This document shows positions 1 to 8,634 of a stretch of 35,951 bases of DNA, piece by piece (position 1 is the first letter of the stretch; each line of letters opens with the position of its first letter). Location: NCBI GenBank assembly GCA_913056145.1, contig CAJXMI010000012.1:1-35951 (forward strand), in the 5' to 3' direction. The position numbers and the translations under genes are program-made. The notes under the pieces are model-generated. The model was not told where the DNA came from. It was given only the letters and a program-made list of their open reading frames with translations, and did no database searches. The stretch comes from an uncultured Spiribacter sp. Its GTDB lineage: Bacteria > Pseudomonadota > Gammaproteobacteria > Nitrococcales > Nitrococcaceae.

Positions 1-78
1 GACCTGCTGCCGCTCGACTTGCATGTGTTAGGCATGCCGCCAGCGTTCAATCTGAGCCAGGATCAAACTCTTCAGTTC
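1..78 (-). rRNA. rrs: 16S ribosomal RNA, 5' end only (partial)
   Basis: The reverse complement of these bases reads as the conserved start of bacterial 16S rRNA, including AGAGTTTGATCCTGGCTCAG (the 27F primer region) followed by the conserved block ending in the ATGCAAGTCGAGCG segment. The gene runs off the left edge, so only about 78 bases are present. The 5' end is placed by comparison with the E. coli 16S start and could be off by a few bases. tyrS lies upstream in the same direction, an arrangement also seen in Pseudomonas. Confidence 0.96.
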
Positions 79-180
79 AAGAGTTGTAGTCGGTTAAGCC
101 GACAAATCTTGGCTCGACACAAGGCACCTCATATTTGAGTTGCTCTGGTCGATATCTATGCATCTGCACTGATGTCGACG

Positions 181-223
181 CGAGCACCCACACAAGTTGT
201 CTGGTCCATCTTGTTAAAGAGCG
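181..223 (-). promoter_or_regulatory. rrn antitermination (nut-like) site: boxA plus boxC-like segment
   Basis: On the minus strand 223-212 reads CGCTCTTTAACA, which matches E. coli rrn boxA (TGCTCTTTAACA) at 11 of 12 positions. It is followed by a segment with GACAACTTGTGTGGGTGCTCG character, very like the E. coli rrn leader after boxA (GACAATCTGTGTGGGCACTCG). In E. coli boxA recruits the NusB/NusE antitermination complex that lets polymerase read through the structured rRNA genes. The position, inside the leader and upstream of 16S, is the expected one. Confidence 0.88.
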
Positions 224-252
224 CCGGGCCTGTTCGGCCGGCAGGGCTGCGC

Positions 253-280
253 ATTCTACTGCTGCGCCGCCTTTCGTCAA
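253..280 (-). promoter_or_regulatory. rrn promoter P3 (closest to 16S)
   Basis: On the minus strand TTGACG (280-275) and TAGAAT (258-253) are separated by 16 bp. The bases after the -10 box are GC-rich (GCGCAGCCC), the kind of discriminator associated with stringent control of rRNA promoters. Transcription would start near position 246, upstream of boxA. Confidence 0.7.
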
Positions 281-299
281 CCCCGGATTTCGAGGTCTG

Positions 300-321
300 G
301 CAGAGGAGGTTACTCCTCTGC
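300..321 (-). repeat. 9-bp inverted repeat between rrn promoters P2 and P3
   Basis: Positions 300-308 (GCAGAGGAG) pair perfectly with 313-321 (CTCCTCTGC) around a four-base loop. It lies just downstream of the expected P2 start, so it would form near the 5' end of transcripts from P1 and P2 but not P3. No T-run follows on either strand, so it is not a classical intrinsic terminator. It could be a leader processing stem or a protein site; the role is unknown. Confidence 0.6.
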
Positions 322-330
322 GGGCGGCGC

Positions 331-358
331 ATTGTAAACCTTTGCGCTGCCCGGTCAA
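331..358 (-). promoter_or_regulatory. rrn promoter P2
   Basis: On the minus strand TTGACC (358-353) and TACAAT (336-331) are 16 bp apart, the best -10 match of the three. A very GC-rich discriminator (GCGCCGCCCGC) follows, as in stringently controlled rRNA promoters. Confidence 0.75.
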
Positions 359-415
359 CTGTTATTTTGTGCCGCTTGGCGGCTGGAAGTTGACCCCGCC
401 GAAGCGAGAAAGGGA

Positions 416-443
416 AGTCTACAGCATCCCGACTGACTGTCAA
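416..443 (-). promoter_or_regulatory. rrn promoter P1 (furthest upstream)
   Basis: On the minus strand a consensus -35 TTGACA (443-438) is followed after 16 bp by TAGACT (421-416). An A/T-rich patch at 452-466 sits directly upstream of the -35 box where an UP element would be; it overlaps the tyrS stop codon and last sense codons. The -10 box is weaker than in P2. Confidence 0.55.
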
Positions 444-450
444 CGGGCTG

Positions 451-1659
451 TCATAAACTTTTCTGTACGTGGACCCGGGCGAAGCGACGCTTGCCCACCT
501 GCAGGACGTACTGCGCCCCGGCCGGCAGCACACAGTCGCGTGACTCAACCCGCTCACCATCGACGCGCACGGCCCGCTGCTTGAGCATTCGCAACGCCTC
601 GGCGGTACTTGGCACAAGCCCAAGGTCTTTAAGCAACGGCACCAGTGCCAGCCCATCGGCATTGGCCTCGCGCTCGTGCTCGGGCATGTCGCTGGGCATG
701 GCGCCGCGCTGGAAGCGGGCCACGAATTCTTCGTGGGCCTCTCGGGCGCAGGTTGCATCATGAAAACGGGTGACCAGCTCATCCGCCAGTTCGAACTTGG
801 CATCACGCGGGTTCATTCCGGCGTTTACGCGCGCGCGGATGCCTTCAATCTCGGAGAGCGAGCGAAACGACAGTAACTCGAAGTAGCGCCACATCAGCTC
901 ATCGGACACCGACATGATCTTGCCGTACATCTCGCCCGCCGGCTCACGAATGCCCACGTAATTACCCAGCGACTTCGACATCTTCTGCCCGCCACCCAGT
1001 CCCTCGAGCACCGGCGTGGTCAAAAGAACCTGTGGGGCCTGGCCATATTCACGCTGCAGCTCGCGGCCCACCAGCAGGTTGAACTTCTGATCGGTGCCAC
1101 CCAGCTCGACATCAGCGCGCAGCGCGACCGAGTCATAGCCCTGGATAAGGGGATAGAGGAATTCGTGAATGGCGATTGACTGATTGCCGTGATAGCGCTT
1201 GTGAAAGTCATCGCGCTCCAGCATTCGGGCCACCGTGTAGCGCGACGCCAGCTGGATCATGTCGGTGGCCGACATCCCCGCCATCCAGCTCGAGTTAAAG
1301 ACCACTTCGGTGCGCCCGGGGTCGAGGATGCGAAAGATCTGCTCGCGGTAGGTCTCGGCGTTATGTGCCACGTCCTCCGGTGTGAGCGGCTTGCGCGTGG
1401 CATTGCGCCCGGTCGGGTCACCGATCATCCCGGTGAAATCCCCGATGAGAAACAGCACGTGATGCCCCAGATCCTGAAACTGCCGGAGCTTGTTGATGAG
1501 CACCGTGTGCCCCAGGTGCAGATCGGGAGCCGTGGGGTCGAAGCCGGCCTTTATACGCAGCGGCCGCCCACTGGCCAGACGCTCGCGCAGCTCGTCCTCG
1601 CGAATGATCTCATCAGCCCCTCGCCGCAGCTGCTCCAGCACGGCCTCAACACTGCTCAT
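451..1659 (-). CDS. tyrS: tyrosyl-tRNA synthetase
   Basis: This class I aminoacyl-tRNA synthetase charges tRNA-Tyr with tyrosine in the cytoplasm. The catalytic signatures are visible: HLGH at residues 48-51 (HIGH motif) and KMSKS at 226-230. The last 60 or so residues form an S4-like RNA-binding domain. Length (402 aa) suits the TyrZ-type enzymes of many gammaproteobacteria. I chose the ATG at 1659 because GAGGG lies 8 bases upstream; an in-frame ATG at 1689 would add ten unconserved residues and precedes the ribosome-binding site. A TAGACT -10-like element at 1697-1702 is a weak promoter candidate. It is divergent from the M23 peptidase gene and faces the rRNA operon. Confidence 0.96.
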   Translation of the reverse strand: MSSVEAVLEQLRRGADEIIREDELRERLASGRPLRIKAGFDPTAPDLHLGHTVLINKLRQFQDLGHHVLFLIGDFTGMIGDPTGRNATRKPLTPEDVAHNAETYREQIFRILDPGRTEVVFNSSWMAGMSATDMIQLASRYTVARMLERDDFHKRYHGNQSIAIHEFLYPLIQGYDSVALRADVELGGTDQKFNLLVGRELQREYGQAPQVLLTTPVLEGLGGGQKMSKSLGNYVGIREPAGEMYGKIMSVSDELMWRYFELLSFRSLSEIEGIRARVNAGMNPRDAKFELADELVTRFHDATCAREAHEEFVARFQRGAMPSDMPEHEREANADGLALVPLLKDLGLVPSTAEALRMLKQRAVRVDGERVESRDCVLPAGAQYVLQVGKRRFARVHVQKSL

Positions 1660-1761
1660 CGACATTTCCCTCAAATGCATGCCTGCCAAACGCCAAAGTC
1701 TACCGAAATCCGGCGCCTCGCGCGTTGACCGCGAACCCGCGCGCCGCTATCGTTCGATCGC

Positions 1762-3159
1762 ATGACCAAACGGGTTGAAACAATGACAGCAAGTCCGCGA
1801 CATCGCCGGCATTTTCTGGGGCAGCGGCCGGTGCGGAACGCATTACTGGGCGTCGGCGTCCTCCTGGTGGGGGCGGGCCTGCTGCTGCCACTTGGCGATG
1901 CCACCTCGACCCTGCCGGCGGCCGACACACAACAAATCACCCTGCGCCTGTCGGATCCGGCCGCGGCGGCCACAGCGCGGCCATCACAGCCGGCACCGGC
2001 ACCCGCCTCGGCAAACCCCGTCAACACCGCTGAGTCGCAGGCGCCCACTATCGACTGGCAGCGGCTGCGCGTGCGCAGTGGCGACAACCTCGCCGCCGTG
2101 TTCAAGCGTGCCGGGCTCACCGCCCGCGACGTGCACGAGGTGGTCAACGCAAGCGATGAGGCGACCCGGCTCACGCGCCTCTACCCTGGCGACGAGATCC
2201 TGCTGCATATCACCGCCGATAGCGGTCTGCAGCGGCTGCGCTACGAAATCGACGACACGCGCACCCTGGTTGTGGAGCCCACACCGGCTGGCGGGACCTA
2301 CACAACCCGGATCGAGACGCGCGAACTGGAACGGCGTGTGGCCGTGGCCGAGGGCCGGATCAACACCTCGCTCTACCACGCCGGCGCTGAGGCCGGGCTG
2401 GACGACCGCCTGATCATGGAGCTCGCCGGCATTTTCGGGTGGGACATCGACTTTGCGCTCGACATCCGCCGCAATGACCGCTTTACCGTGATCTATGAAA
2501 CGTTGTTTCGGGATGGTGAAAAGGTTCGCAATGGCCGGATTCTGGCGGCGGAGTTCGTCAACCGCGGTGATCGCTTTCGCGCGCTGCGCTTCGAGGACGC
2601 CGACGGCCGCAGCGACTACTACACGCCGGAGGGCCGCAGCATGCGCAAGGCATTCCTGCGCACGCCCACCGACTTCACTCGGGTGAGCTCGGAATTCAAC
2701 CCCAACCGCGTGCATCCCATCTACGGCACCGAGCGGCCACATGTAGGCACCGACTACGCCGCCCCACCCGGCACGCCCATCGTGGCCGCCGGCGACGGCA
2801 AGATCATCCATCGCGGGCGCAAGGGCGGCTATGGCAACACCGTCATACTCCAGCATGGCACCCGCTACACCACCCTGTATGCCCACATGCGTCGCTTTGC
2901 GAGCGGGCAGTCCACCGGGGACCGCGTCCAGCAGGGCGAGGTCATCGGCTATGTCGGCAGCACCGGGCTGTCCACCGGCCCCCACCTGCACTACGAATTC
3001 CGTGTGGACGGCGTGCATCGCAATCCGCGCACCGTCGAGCTGCCCACCGCAGAGCCCCTCGACAGGCGCTATCAGGCGGACTTCCGCGCCAGTACGGACG
3101 CCTGGATCGCCCGCCTTGATCGCATGAGTCAGACGCGCATCGCCCAGGCCAGCGATTGA
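1762..3159 (+). CDS. M23-family murein endopeptidase (MepM/YebA-like)
   Basis: A 465-residue envelope protein with a basic N-terminus, one hydrophobic anchor or signal segment (about residues 27-47), a middle part with a LysM/OapA-like region (TIDWQRLRVRSGDNLAAV and on), and a C-terminal LytM (M23) zinc peptidase domain. Catalytic signatures are HVGTDYAAP near residue 326 and HLHYEF near residue 408. Family members cut peptide cross-links in peptidoglycan so the sacculus can grow. It ends 13 bases before anmK, which recycles wall sugars. The start is uncertain: a possible promoter (TTGACC at 1725, TATCGT at 1748) would make the ATG at 1762 nearly leaderless, and ATG 1783 is an alternative; neither has a clear ribosome-binding site. 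Confidence 0.9.
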   Translation: MTKRVETMTASPRHRRHFLGQRPVRNALLGVGVLLVGAGLLLPLGDATSTLPAADTQQITLRLSDPAAAATARPSQPAPAPASANPVNTAESQAPTIDWQRLRVRSGDNLAAVFKRAGLTARDVHEVVNASDEATRLTRLYPGDEILLHITADSGLQRLRYEIDDTRTLVVEPTPAGGTYTTRIETRELERRVAVAEGRINTSLYHAGAEAGLDDRLIMELAGIFGWDIDFALDIRRNDRFTVIYETLFRDGEKVRNGRILAAEFVNRGDRFRALRFEDADGRSDYYTPEGRSMRKAFLRTPTDFTRVSSEFNPNRVHPIYGTERPHVGTDYAAPPGTPIVAAGDGKIIHRGRKGGYGNTVILQHGTRYTTLYAHMRRFASGQSTGDRVQQGEVIGYVGSTGLSTGPHLHYEFRVDGVHRNPRTVELPTAEPLDRRYQADFRASTDAWIARLDRMSQTRIAQASD

Positions 3160-3172
3160 GCTGCCGCCACCC

Positions 3173-4264
3173 GTGATGACCCTCATCGGCCTGATGTCGG
3201 GCACCAGCCTGGATGGGGTGGATGCCGTGCTGGCCGATTTTGACGCAGCCGGGCGCCCGCATTTGCGTGGGCACTGCCAGCTCCCATGGCCCGAGTCACT
3301 GCAGCAAACGCTGCGGGAGGTCACGGGCAATACCCCGCTCCATCGGGTGCTGGCGCTCGATGCCGCGTTGCCGCGCTACTACGCCGACGCCGTAGCGCAG
3401 TTGTTGCATCACACCGGCCAGACCGCGGCGGGTGTATCGGCAATCGGCCTCCATGGCCAGACGGTCTGGCATGCGCCCCACGCAATCCCCCCGGTCACCA
3501 GTCAGATTGGTGACCCCAGCCGCCTGGCAGCCGCCAGCGGCATTACGGTGGTCGCCGACTTCCGCCAGCGCGACCTCGCGGAGGGCGGCGAGGGCGCGCC
3601 ATTGGCACCGCTATTTCATTCAGCGCTCTTTGCAAGCGCGGAGGCACGCGGCGTTCTCAACCTGGGGGGCATTGCCAACCTCACCCTGCTGGGGCCCGGC
3701 GGAGTTGTGCTGAATGGCTTTGACTGCGGGCCCGCCAACACCCTGCTGGATGCCTGGGCGCGCCGGCATCGGGGCATGCCCTTTGATAGCGAAGGCGCCT
3801 GGGCCGCCGGCGGCCAGGTTGACCACGCCCTCCTGGAGCGGTTGCTTGCCGATCCCTTTTTCCGGCGCCAGCCGCCCAAAAGCACGGGTCCGGAGCATTT
3901 CAGTACGGACTGGCTGGAGCGACATCTCAGCGGGCGCGAGAACCCGGTTGACGTGCAGGCCACACTGGCCGAGCTGACAGCGCGCAGCACGGCCGCTGCC
4001 GTGTCCGGGGCGCCACAGCCGCTGCAGGATCTGGTGGTAGCAGGCGGCGGGGCCGCCAATCTGGATCTGCTGGCCCGCCTGGAGCGCGCGGTGCATCCAC
4101 TGCCTGTGGTTACCAGTGATGCCCTTGGCTATCCGGCCGGCACCGTCGAGGCGCTGGGGTTTGCCTGGCTGGCAAGGGCAGCGCTGCAGGGTGAGCCCCT
4201 TGCGCTTGAGCGGGTGACGGGGGCGCGGCGGCCGGCCCGTCTGGGCGGTATCTATCCGGCCTGA
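3173..4264 (+). CDS. anmK: anhydro-N-acetylmuramic acid kinase
   Basis: AnmK phosphorylates and opens 1,6-anhydro-MurNAc released from peptidoglycan, giving MurNAc-6-phosphate for recycling. The N-terminal LIGLMSGTSLDGVDAVL signature is diagnostic, and LNLGGIANLTL and VAGGGAANLDLL are the expected ASKHA-kinase phosphate and nucleotide-binding segments. At 363 aa it has normal family length. Translation can begin at GTG 3173 or at the adjacent ATG 3176; no strong ribosome-binding site distinguishes them. It follows the M23 peptidase closely and probably shares its transcript. It is convergent with erpA, with only 9 bases between the stops. Confidence 0.96.
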   Translation: MMTLIGLMSGTSLDGVDAVLADFDAAGRPHLRGHCQLPWPESLQQTLREVTGNTPLHRVLALDAALPRYYADAVAQLLHHTGQTAAGVSAIGLHGQTVWHAPHAIPPVTSQIGDPSRLAAASGITVVADFRQRDLAEGGEGAPLAPLFHSALFASAEARGVLNLGGIANLTLLGPGGVVLNGFDCGPANTLLDAWARRHRGMPFDSEGAWAAGGQVDHALLERLLADPFFRRQPPKSTGPEHFSTDWLERHLSGRENPVDVQATLAELTARSTAAAVSGAPQPLQDLVVAGGGAANLDLLARLERAVHPLPVVTSDALGYPAGTVEALGFAWLARAALQGEPLALERVTGARRPARLGGIYPA

Positions 4265-4273
4265 CGCCGCGCC

Positions 4274-4624
4274 TCAGACCCCGAAGGACGACCCACAGCC
4301 ACAGGTGGTGCTGGCATTGGGGTTGCGGATCACGAACTGGGCGCCCTCGATGCCCTCGACATAGTCGATCTCGGCCCCTTCCAGATAGGCGCCGCTCATG
4401 GGGTCGACCAACAACGTGACGCCACCATTTTCGACGACCGCATCACCGGGCTCTTCGTTTTCATCGAACATGAATCCGTACTGAAACCCGGAACAGCCTC
4501 CGCCCGTGATATAGACGCGCAGTTTGAGCGCATCGTTCTGCTCGTCCTCGAGCAGCTGGCGCACCTTGGTGGCTGCACTATCGGTAAAGACGAGGAGTTC
4601 GTCCTGTTCGGCGACTTCAGTCAT
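4274..4624 (-). CDS. erpA: iron-sulfur cluster insertion protein ErpA
   Basis: An A-type Fe-S carrier of 116 aa that passes clusters to apoproteins, in E. coli including the isoprenoid enzymes IspG and IspH. The three conserved ligands are Cys44 (GGGCSGFQY), Cys108 and Cys110 ([11 protein letters not shown]). I chose the ATG at 4624 because GGAGG stands 8 bases upstream and the length then matches E. coli ErpA (114 aa); the open frame extends to 4660 but the extra residues are not conserved. It lies downstream of argC in the same direction with a 69-base gap. Confidence 0.97.
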   Translation of the reverse strand: MTEVAEQDELLVFTDSAATKVRQLLEDEQNDALKLRVYITGGGCSGFQYGFMFDENEEPGDAVVENGGVTLLVDPMSGAYLEGAEIDYVEGIEGAQFVIRNPNASTTCGCGSSFGV

Positions 4625-4693
4625 GTCGATTGCCTCCGGTAATAAAGCGGCTTGGTGCATTCTCTGATCGTGTGGTCGTTCCCGTCAATGCGA

Positions 4694-5725
4694 TCAGGGC
4701 AGGACGGCGGTGTGAGCCAACCCCAGGGTCTCGTCAAGGCCCAGCATCAAATTCATGTTTTGAATGGCCTGGCCGGCGGCTCCCTTGACCAGGTTGTCCT
4801 CGACCGCCAGTACCAGCGCCATGTTGCTGTCCACCGGACGATGCAGGGCAATGCGCACCATGTTGCCGCCCCGCACCGTTCGTGTCTCGGGGTGACTGCC
4901 CGGGGGCAACACATCCACGAAGGGCTCATCGGCATAGCGCGATTCGTAGAGCGCCTGCAGATCGATGGCCGGATCAAGCAACGGCGCATACAGCGTGGCA
5001 TGAATCCCGCGGATCATGGGCAGCAGATGCGGCACAAAGGTCAGCCCCACCGGGCCGCCGGCGGCATCCTCAAGGCCCTGACGGATCTCGGGAAGATGCC
5101 GGTGCCCTGCCGCACCATAGGCGTGAAAGTTCTCGGCCGCTTCGCAGAGCAGCGTGTGCTGACGGGGCTGACGGCCTGCACCGCTTGCGCCCGACTTGGC
5201 GTCGGCCACCACGTGGCGGGTATCCACCGCACCCGCCTCGAGCAGCGGCAACAGCCCGAGCTGCACGGCCGTGGGATAGCAACCGGGGTTGGCCACGAGG
5301 CGGGCGGTCCGGATGGCGTCACGATGCCGTTCGGGCAGCCCGTAGACCGCCTCGGCGGCCAGGTCGGGGCAGGCGTGATCCATGCCGTACCACTGCGACC
5401 ACACGGCAAGATCGCGGATGCGGAAATCGGCGCCCAGATCAATGACCCGCGCGCCCCGCGCAATCAGTGCCGGCGCCATTTCCATGGCGGTCCCGTTGGG
5501 GGTTGCAAAGAACACCACGTCACATTCGCCCAGCGCATCCGGGTCGGGCTCGCTGAATGCAAGATCAAGGACGCCACGCAGATTGGGGAAGATGGCATCG
5601 ACCCGCTGCCCGGCCTGTCCCCGCGAGGTGATCACACGAATGCTGACGCCCGGGTGCGCCGCCAGCAGCCGCAACAGCTCGACGCCTGTATACCCGGTGC
5701 CCCCGACGATACCCGCGGTAATCAT
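4694..5725 (-). CDS. argC: N-acetyl-gamma-glutamyl-phosphate reductase
   Basis: This NADPH-dependent enzyme makes N-acetylglutamate semialdehyde in arginine synthesis. The N-terminal [17 protein letters not shown] is the Rossmann dinucleotide loop, and VANPGCYPT holds the catalytic Cys149. Length (343 aa) is typical of the long-chain ArgC type. A GAGGAG ribosome-binding site lies 7 bases before the ATG. It is divergent from the ClC gene across about 46-79 bases depending on the ClC start. Confidence 0.97.
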   Translation of the reverse strand: MITAGIVGGTGYTGVELLRLLAAHPGVSIRVITSRGQAGQRVDAIFPNLRGVLDLAFSEPDPDALGECDVVFFATPNGTAMEMAPALIARGARVIDLGADFRIRDLAVWSQWYGMDHACPDLAAEAVYGLPERHRDAIRTARLVANPGCYPTAVQLGLLPLLEAGAVDTRHVVADAKSGASGAGRQPRQHTLLCEAAENFHAYGAAGHRHLPEIRQGLEDAAGGPVGLTFVPHLLPMIRGIHATLYAPLLDPAIDLQALYESRYADEPFVDVLPPGSHPETRTVRGGNMVRIALHRPVDSNMALVLAVEDNLVKGAAGQAIQNMNLMLGLDETLGLAHTAVLP

Positions 5726-5804
5726 GACCCGACTCCTCTGAGCACTTGCGATTGACGTTGTATGATGCCAGATGATGCCCCATCGGTGCCGCTGGCAGGG
5801 AGCA

Positions 5805-7541
5805 ATGCAAGCGCCAACCCCTCACAACCCCGTCCCCGAGTCCCGCTGGCAGGCCGTCATTGCCCGGGAAAAGCTGCGCCTTTCCAACGGCCGTGCTCCG
5901 GTGCTCATGGCACTGCTGGGGGCGCTGAGTGGTCTGGTGGCGGGCGGGATCGTAATTGCCTTTCGGCTCCTCTACGAAACCGCCCAGACGGGTCTGCTCC
6001 CGGGGGGTGGCGAGGCGTTCGAAAGCCTTGCACCCTGGCAGCGACTGGCCCTGGCCGTTGCCGGGGCCACCCTGATCGGGCTGTACCTGCAGCGCATGGG
6101 CGCCGCCGCCCGGCACACCGGCATTGCCTATGTAATCGAGCGCACCGCCTACCACCAGGCGCTACTGCCGGTGCGCAATGCCGTACACCAGTTTGTGGCC
6201 GGTGCCCTTGCCATCATCAGCGGCCAGTCGGTGGGCCGTGAGGGGCCGAGTGTGCACCTCGGCGCGACGGCCGGGAGCCAACTGGGACAACGCCTTGGTC
6301 TGCCGCACAACAGCCTGCGGGTGCTGGTGGCCTGCGGCACCGCGGCCGCCATCGGCGCATCGTTCAACACGCCGCTCGCCGGCGTGGCGTTTGCGATGGA
6401 AGTGGTTGTCATGGAGTACACCATCGCCGGCTTTCTGCCGGTGATCATCGCGGCCGTGGTGGCCACCGCAACGGCGCATATGGTGGTGGGTGCCGATATC
6501 GCCTTTACCATTCCGGCCCTGAGCATTCAGGGGCTGCATGAACTGCCTCTTGTTCTGGTCCTGGGGCTGGTGGCCGGTGGCCTGGCCGCCGCGTTCATCC
6601 GCTCGCTCCGACTCGCCAATGGCCTCCTGCCGGGCTGGTCGATCACCGCGCGGGCGGCCCTCGGCGGGGCCGTGGTGGGTACCATTGCACTGGCGGTGCC
6701 GCAGGTCATGGGCATTGGCTACGACACCGTGGCGGCCGCGCTGGGCGGGCAGATCGAGCCCGGCATGCTCATCCTCATCATTGCCGCCAAACTGGTGGCG
6801 ACCGCGGCCGTGCTGGGGCTCGGCATACCGGGCGGCCTCATCGGCCCCACGCTGGTGATGGGAACGGCGGCAGGCGCGGCGCTCGGCCTGTTGTTTGCCG
6901 CCCTCGTGCCCGTGGCCATTGGCAGTCCGGCGCTCTACGCGCTGCTGGGCATGGGCGCCATGATGGGCGCGACGCTACGGGCGCCGCTTGCCGCGCTTAC
7001 GGCCATGCTGGAGCTCACGGCCAACCCCGGCATCATCCTGCCCGGCATGCTGGCCATCGCGGCCGGCATGCTGGCCGCACGGGAACTGTTTCGTACCGAC
7101 TCGATCTATCATTTGAGCCTGGGCGAGCGGGGCCTTGATCCGCGGCGCAACCCGCTACTGCAGGCGGCGAGCCGCCTTGGTATTCTCGATCTCGTTGACC
7201 GGCGCTTTGCCGTCCTGTCGGCCACCGCCGGGGCGGCCGAGGTAGCGGCCACACTGGACGCCGAGCCACACTGGCTGATCGTGGAGGGCGTCGCTGGCAA
7301 CGGGCCGCGCCTTGCCAGCGCCGAGGCGCTTGCCGGCCGGCCCGCCTCGGTCACCGCGGTTCGCGCGCTGTCACGGCCGCTCGCCTGCATTGACGAGCGG
7401 GCAAGCCTGCGCGAGGCGCTTGAGCGCATGCGCGACGGCGGCGATGATGCCCTTGCGGTGCAGGCCCGGACGCCATCGGGCCAGCCGCGATGGCGTGGCA
7501 TCCTGACCCGCACGGCCATCCAGCGGGCGTATCTGGCCTGA
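5805..7541 (+). CDS. ClC-family anion channel/transporter with C-terminal CBS-like region
   Basis: A 578-residue membrane protein of the ClC family. [11 protein letters not shown] (Glu146 as the external gating glutamate) and the [13 protein letters not shown] segment identify it. The C-terminal ~130 residues resemble a degenerate CBS pair. Two positions are unusual: the pore motif normally GSGIP reads HTGIA (residues 104-108), and the pair aligned with ClcA Glu202-Glu203 reads Glu199-Val200, so the internal proton-transfer glutamate is missing. That pattern resembles ClC channels rather than H+-coupled exchangers, and the substrate may not be chloride (inference). I chose ATG 5805 because an AGGGAG lies just ahead and a TATGAT -10-like box at 5761-5766 would leave the ATG at 5772 leaderless; the longer start remains possible. 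Confidence 0.9.
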   Translation: MQAPTPHNPVPESRWQAVIAREKLRLSNGRAPVLMALLGALSGLVAGGIVIAFRLLYETAQTGLLPGGGEAFESLAPWQRLALAVAGATLIGLYLQRMGAAARHTGIAYVIERTAYHQALLPVRNAVHQFVAGALAIISGQSVGREGPSVHLGATAGSQLGQRLGLPHNSLRVLVACGTAAAIGASFNTPLAGVAFAMEVVVMEYTIAGFLPVIIAAVVATATAHMVVGADIAFTIPALSIQGLHELPLVLVLGLVAGGLAAAFIRSLRLANGLLPGWSITARAALGGAVVGTIALAVPQVMGIGYDTVAAALGGQIEPGMLILIIAAKLVATAAVLGLGIPGGLIGPTLVMGTAAGAALGLLFAALVPVAIGSPALYALLGMGAMMGATLRAPLAALTAMLELTANPGIILPGMLAIAAGMLAARELFRTDSIYHLSLGERGLDPRRNPLLQAASRLGILDLVDRRFAVLSATAGAAEVAATLDAEPHWLIVEGVAGNGPRLASAEALAGRPASVTAVRALSRPLACIDERASLREALERMRDGGDDALAVQARTPSGQPRWRGILTRTAIQRAYLA

Positions 7542-7558
7542 ATATCCGCCCGGCGCGC

Positions 7559-7567
7559 TGCTACACT
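7559..7567 (+). promoter_or_regulatory. possible extended -10 promoter for the thioredoxin-like gene
   Basis: TG, one base, then TACACT is an extended -10 arrangement, 18 bases after the ClC stop codon and 44 before the next start codon. No good -35 box is seen, as is usual for extended -10 promoters. It would allow the thioredoxin-like gene and hemJ to be transcribed apart from the ClC gene. Confidence 0.3.
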
Positions 7568-7610
7568 ATCCGCAATCGATTATCGCGGTACTACAAGGAG
7601 GCCGTGACCA

Positions 7611-8123
7611 ATGCGCAAGGAATGGTTCATCGGACTCGCTGCGCTGTTGGTTCTGGGTGCCGTCAGCTTTGTCTGGCTGGCGCCGCGCGGCGGCGAGCCG
7701 GCACCCGAGGTGGCCTTTCGGATGCTGGACGGCCAGCCGGTCAGCCTGTCCGAGTATCGCGGCGAGCCGGTGCTCATCCAGTTCTGGGCCACCGACTGCC
7801 CCACCTGCATCAGCGAAATGCCCGAGCTGGTCAAACTCCACGAGACACTCGGCCCCGCCGGGCTCAACCTGGTGGGAGTGGCCATGGACTATGACCCCGA
7901 GGAGCGTGTCCGCAACCTGGTCACCCGGCGAAATCTGCCCTATCCCATCGCGCTTGATGACGGCGCCGCCGTGGCGGGCGCCTTTGACAACGTGCGCGTC
8001 ACGCCGACCTCCATCCTGATCGACGGCGAGGGCCGCATTGTCTGGCAGCGGATTGGCCTGCTCGACTTCGAGCGCCTGCACAACGAAATCCGCGCGCTGC
8101 TGCCCGGGGAGCAATCGGCATGA
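7611..8123 (+). CDS. membrane-anchored thioredoxin-like protein (TlpA/ResA type)
   Basis: A 170-residue protein with an N-terminal uncleaved-signal-like helix (about residues 6-24) and a periplasmic thioredoxin fold. The active site is Cys63-Pro-Thr-Cys66 in FWATDCPTCISEMPEL, and the cis-proline loop appears as RVTPTSIL. Relatives reduce apocytochrome c or copper-centre cysteines, or act as periplasmic thiol reductants; the exact partner cannot be read here. AGGAGG sits 9 bases before the ATG. Its stop overlaps the hemJ start by four bases (ATGA), so the two are translationally coupled. Confidence 0.92.
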   Translation: MRKEWFIGLAALLVLGAVSFVWLAPRGGEPAPEVAFRMLDGQPVSLSEYRGEPVLIQFWATDCPTCISEMPELVKLHETLGPAGLNLVGVAMDYDPEERVRNLVTRRNLPYPIALDDGAAVAGAFDNVRVTPTSILIDGEGRIVWQRIGLLDFERLHNEIRALLPGEQSA

Positions 8124-8548
8124 CCTATCTCTGGATCAAGTCGTTCCACATTATCAGCGTTGTGACCTGGTTTGCCGCGCTGTTCTACCTGCCGCGGCTG
8201 TTCGTCTATCACGCAATGGCCGAGGACGAGACCGGGCGCGAGCGCTTCAAGGTCATGGAGCGCAAGCTCTATCGCGGCATCATGAACCCCAGCGCCATTG
8301 TGGCGGTGGGCCTTGGCATTTTGCTCATTGTGTTGCAGCCGGTATGGCTCGAGCAGGGCTGGCTGCATGTCAAGATACTGCTGGTAGCCGCTCTGGTGGG
8401 CTATCACCTTTACTGCGGACGGCTATTGCGGGCCTTTACCGAGGACCGCAATCCACACGGCCACGTCTGGTACCGCTGGTTCAATGAGGCGCCCGTGGTG
8501 GTGCTGATTGCCGCCGTGGTGCTTGTTGAGTTAAAGCCCTGGGCCTGA
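8120..8548 (+). CDS. hemJ: protoporphyrinogen IX oxidase HemJ
   Basis: A 142-residue integral membrane protein of the HemJ (UPF0093) family, which oxidises protoporphyrinogen IX to protoporphyrin IX near the end of haem synthesis. The start MTYLWIKSFHIISVVTWFAALFYLPRLFVYH, with the conserved His10, is typical, and about four transmembrane helices are visible. HemJ replaces HemG or HemY in many proteobacteria. It is coupled to the thioredoxin-like gene and lies 86 bases before an Irr-like regulator. Confidence 0.94.
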   Translation: MTYLWIKSFHIISVVTWFAALFYLPRLFVYHAMAEDETGRERFKVMERKLYRGIMNPSAIVAVGLGILLIVLQPVWLEQGWLHVKILLVAALVGYHLYCGRLLRAFTEDRNPHGHVWYRWFNEAPVVVLIAAVVLVELKPWA

Positions 8549-8569
8549 GCGGCGCCGCGTTCCAATGAC

Positions 8570-8598
8570 TTACCCAGAGCGGTTTTTTTTGCTAGTGT
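8570..8598 (+). promoter_or_regulatory. possible promoter of the Irr-like regulator gene
   Basis: TTACCC (8570-8575) and TAGTGT (8593-8598) are 17 bp apart, and the spacer contains a run of eight T. This is the most A/T-rich patch in the 86-base gap after hemJ. The match to sigma-70 boxes is weak, so co-transcription with hemJ is equally possible. Confidence 0.3.
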
Positions 8599-8634
8599 AA
8601 AGAGGACGAATCGGGTCCTGTATAGGTCATCGCC

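Larger units (their letters stand above)
79..450 (-). other. rRNA operon leader and promoter region (non-coding)
   Basis: This 372-base stretch between tyrS and 16S holds no convincing gene. Read on the minus strand it contains three tandem promoter-like pairs, a 9-bp hairpin between the second and third, and a boxA/boxC-like antitermination block about 135 bases before 16S. Open frames in it overlap these signals and resemble no protein I know. No terminator is visible between the tyrS stop and the first promoter, so read-through from tyrS into the rRNA operon is possible. Confidence 0.85.

Noticed and set aside
1984-3330. A 448-codon open frame on the minus strand
   Set aside because: It lies antisense to the M23 peptidase gene and runs into anmK. 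Its product has no recognisable domain; long antisense frames are common in high-GC DNA.
4652-5755. A 367-codon open frame on the plus strand
   Set aside because: Antisense to argC across its whole length, with no start signal or known motif.
8583-8590. Run of eight T after hemJ as an intrinsic terminator
   Set aside because: The bases just before it form no stem; the nearest palindrome (8549-8558) is 24 bases away and has no loop. The run fits a promoter spacer better.
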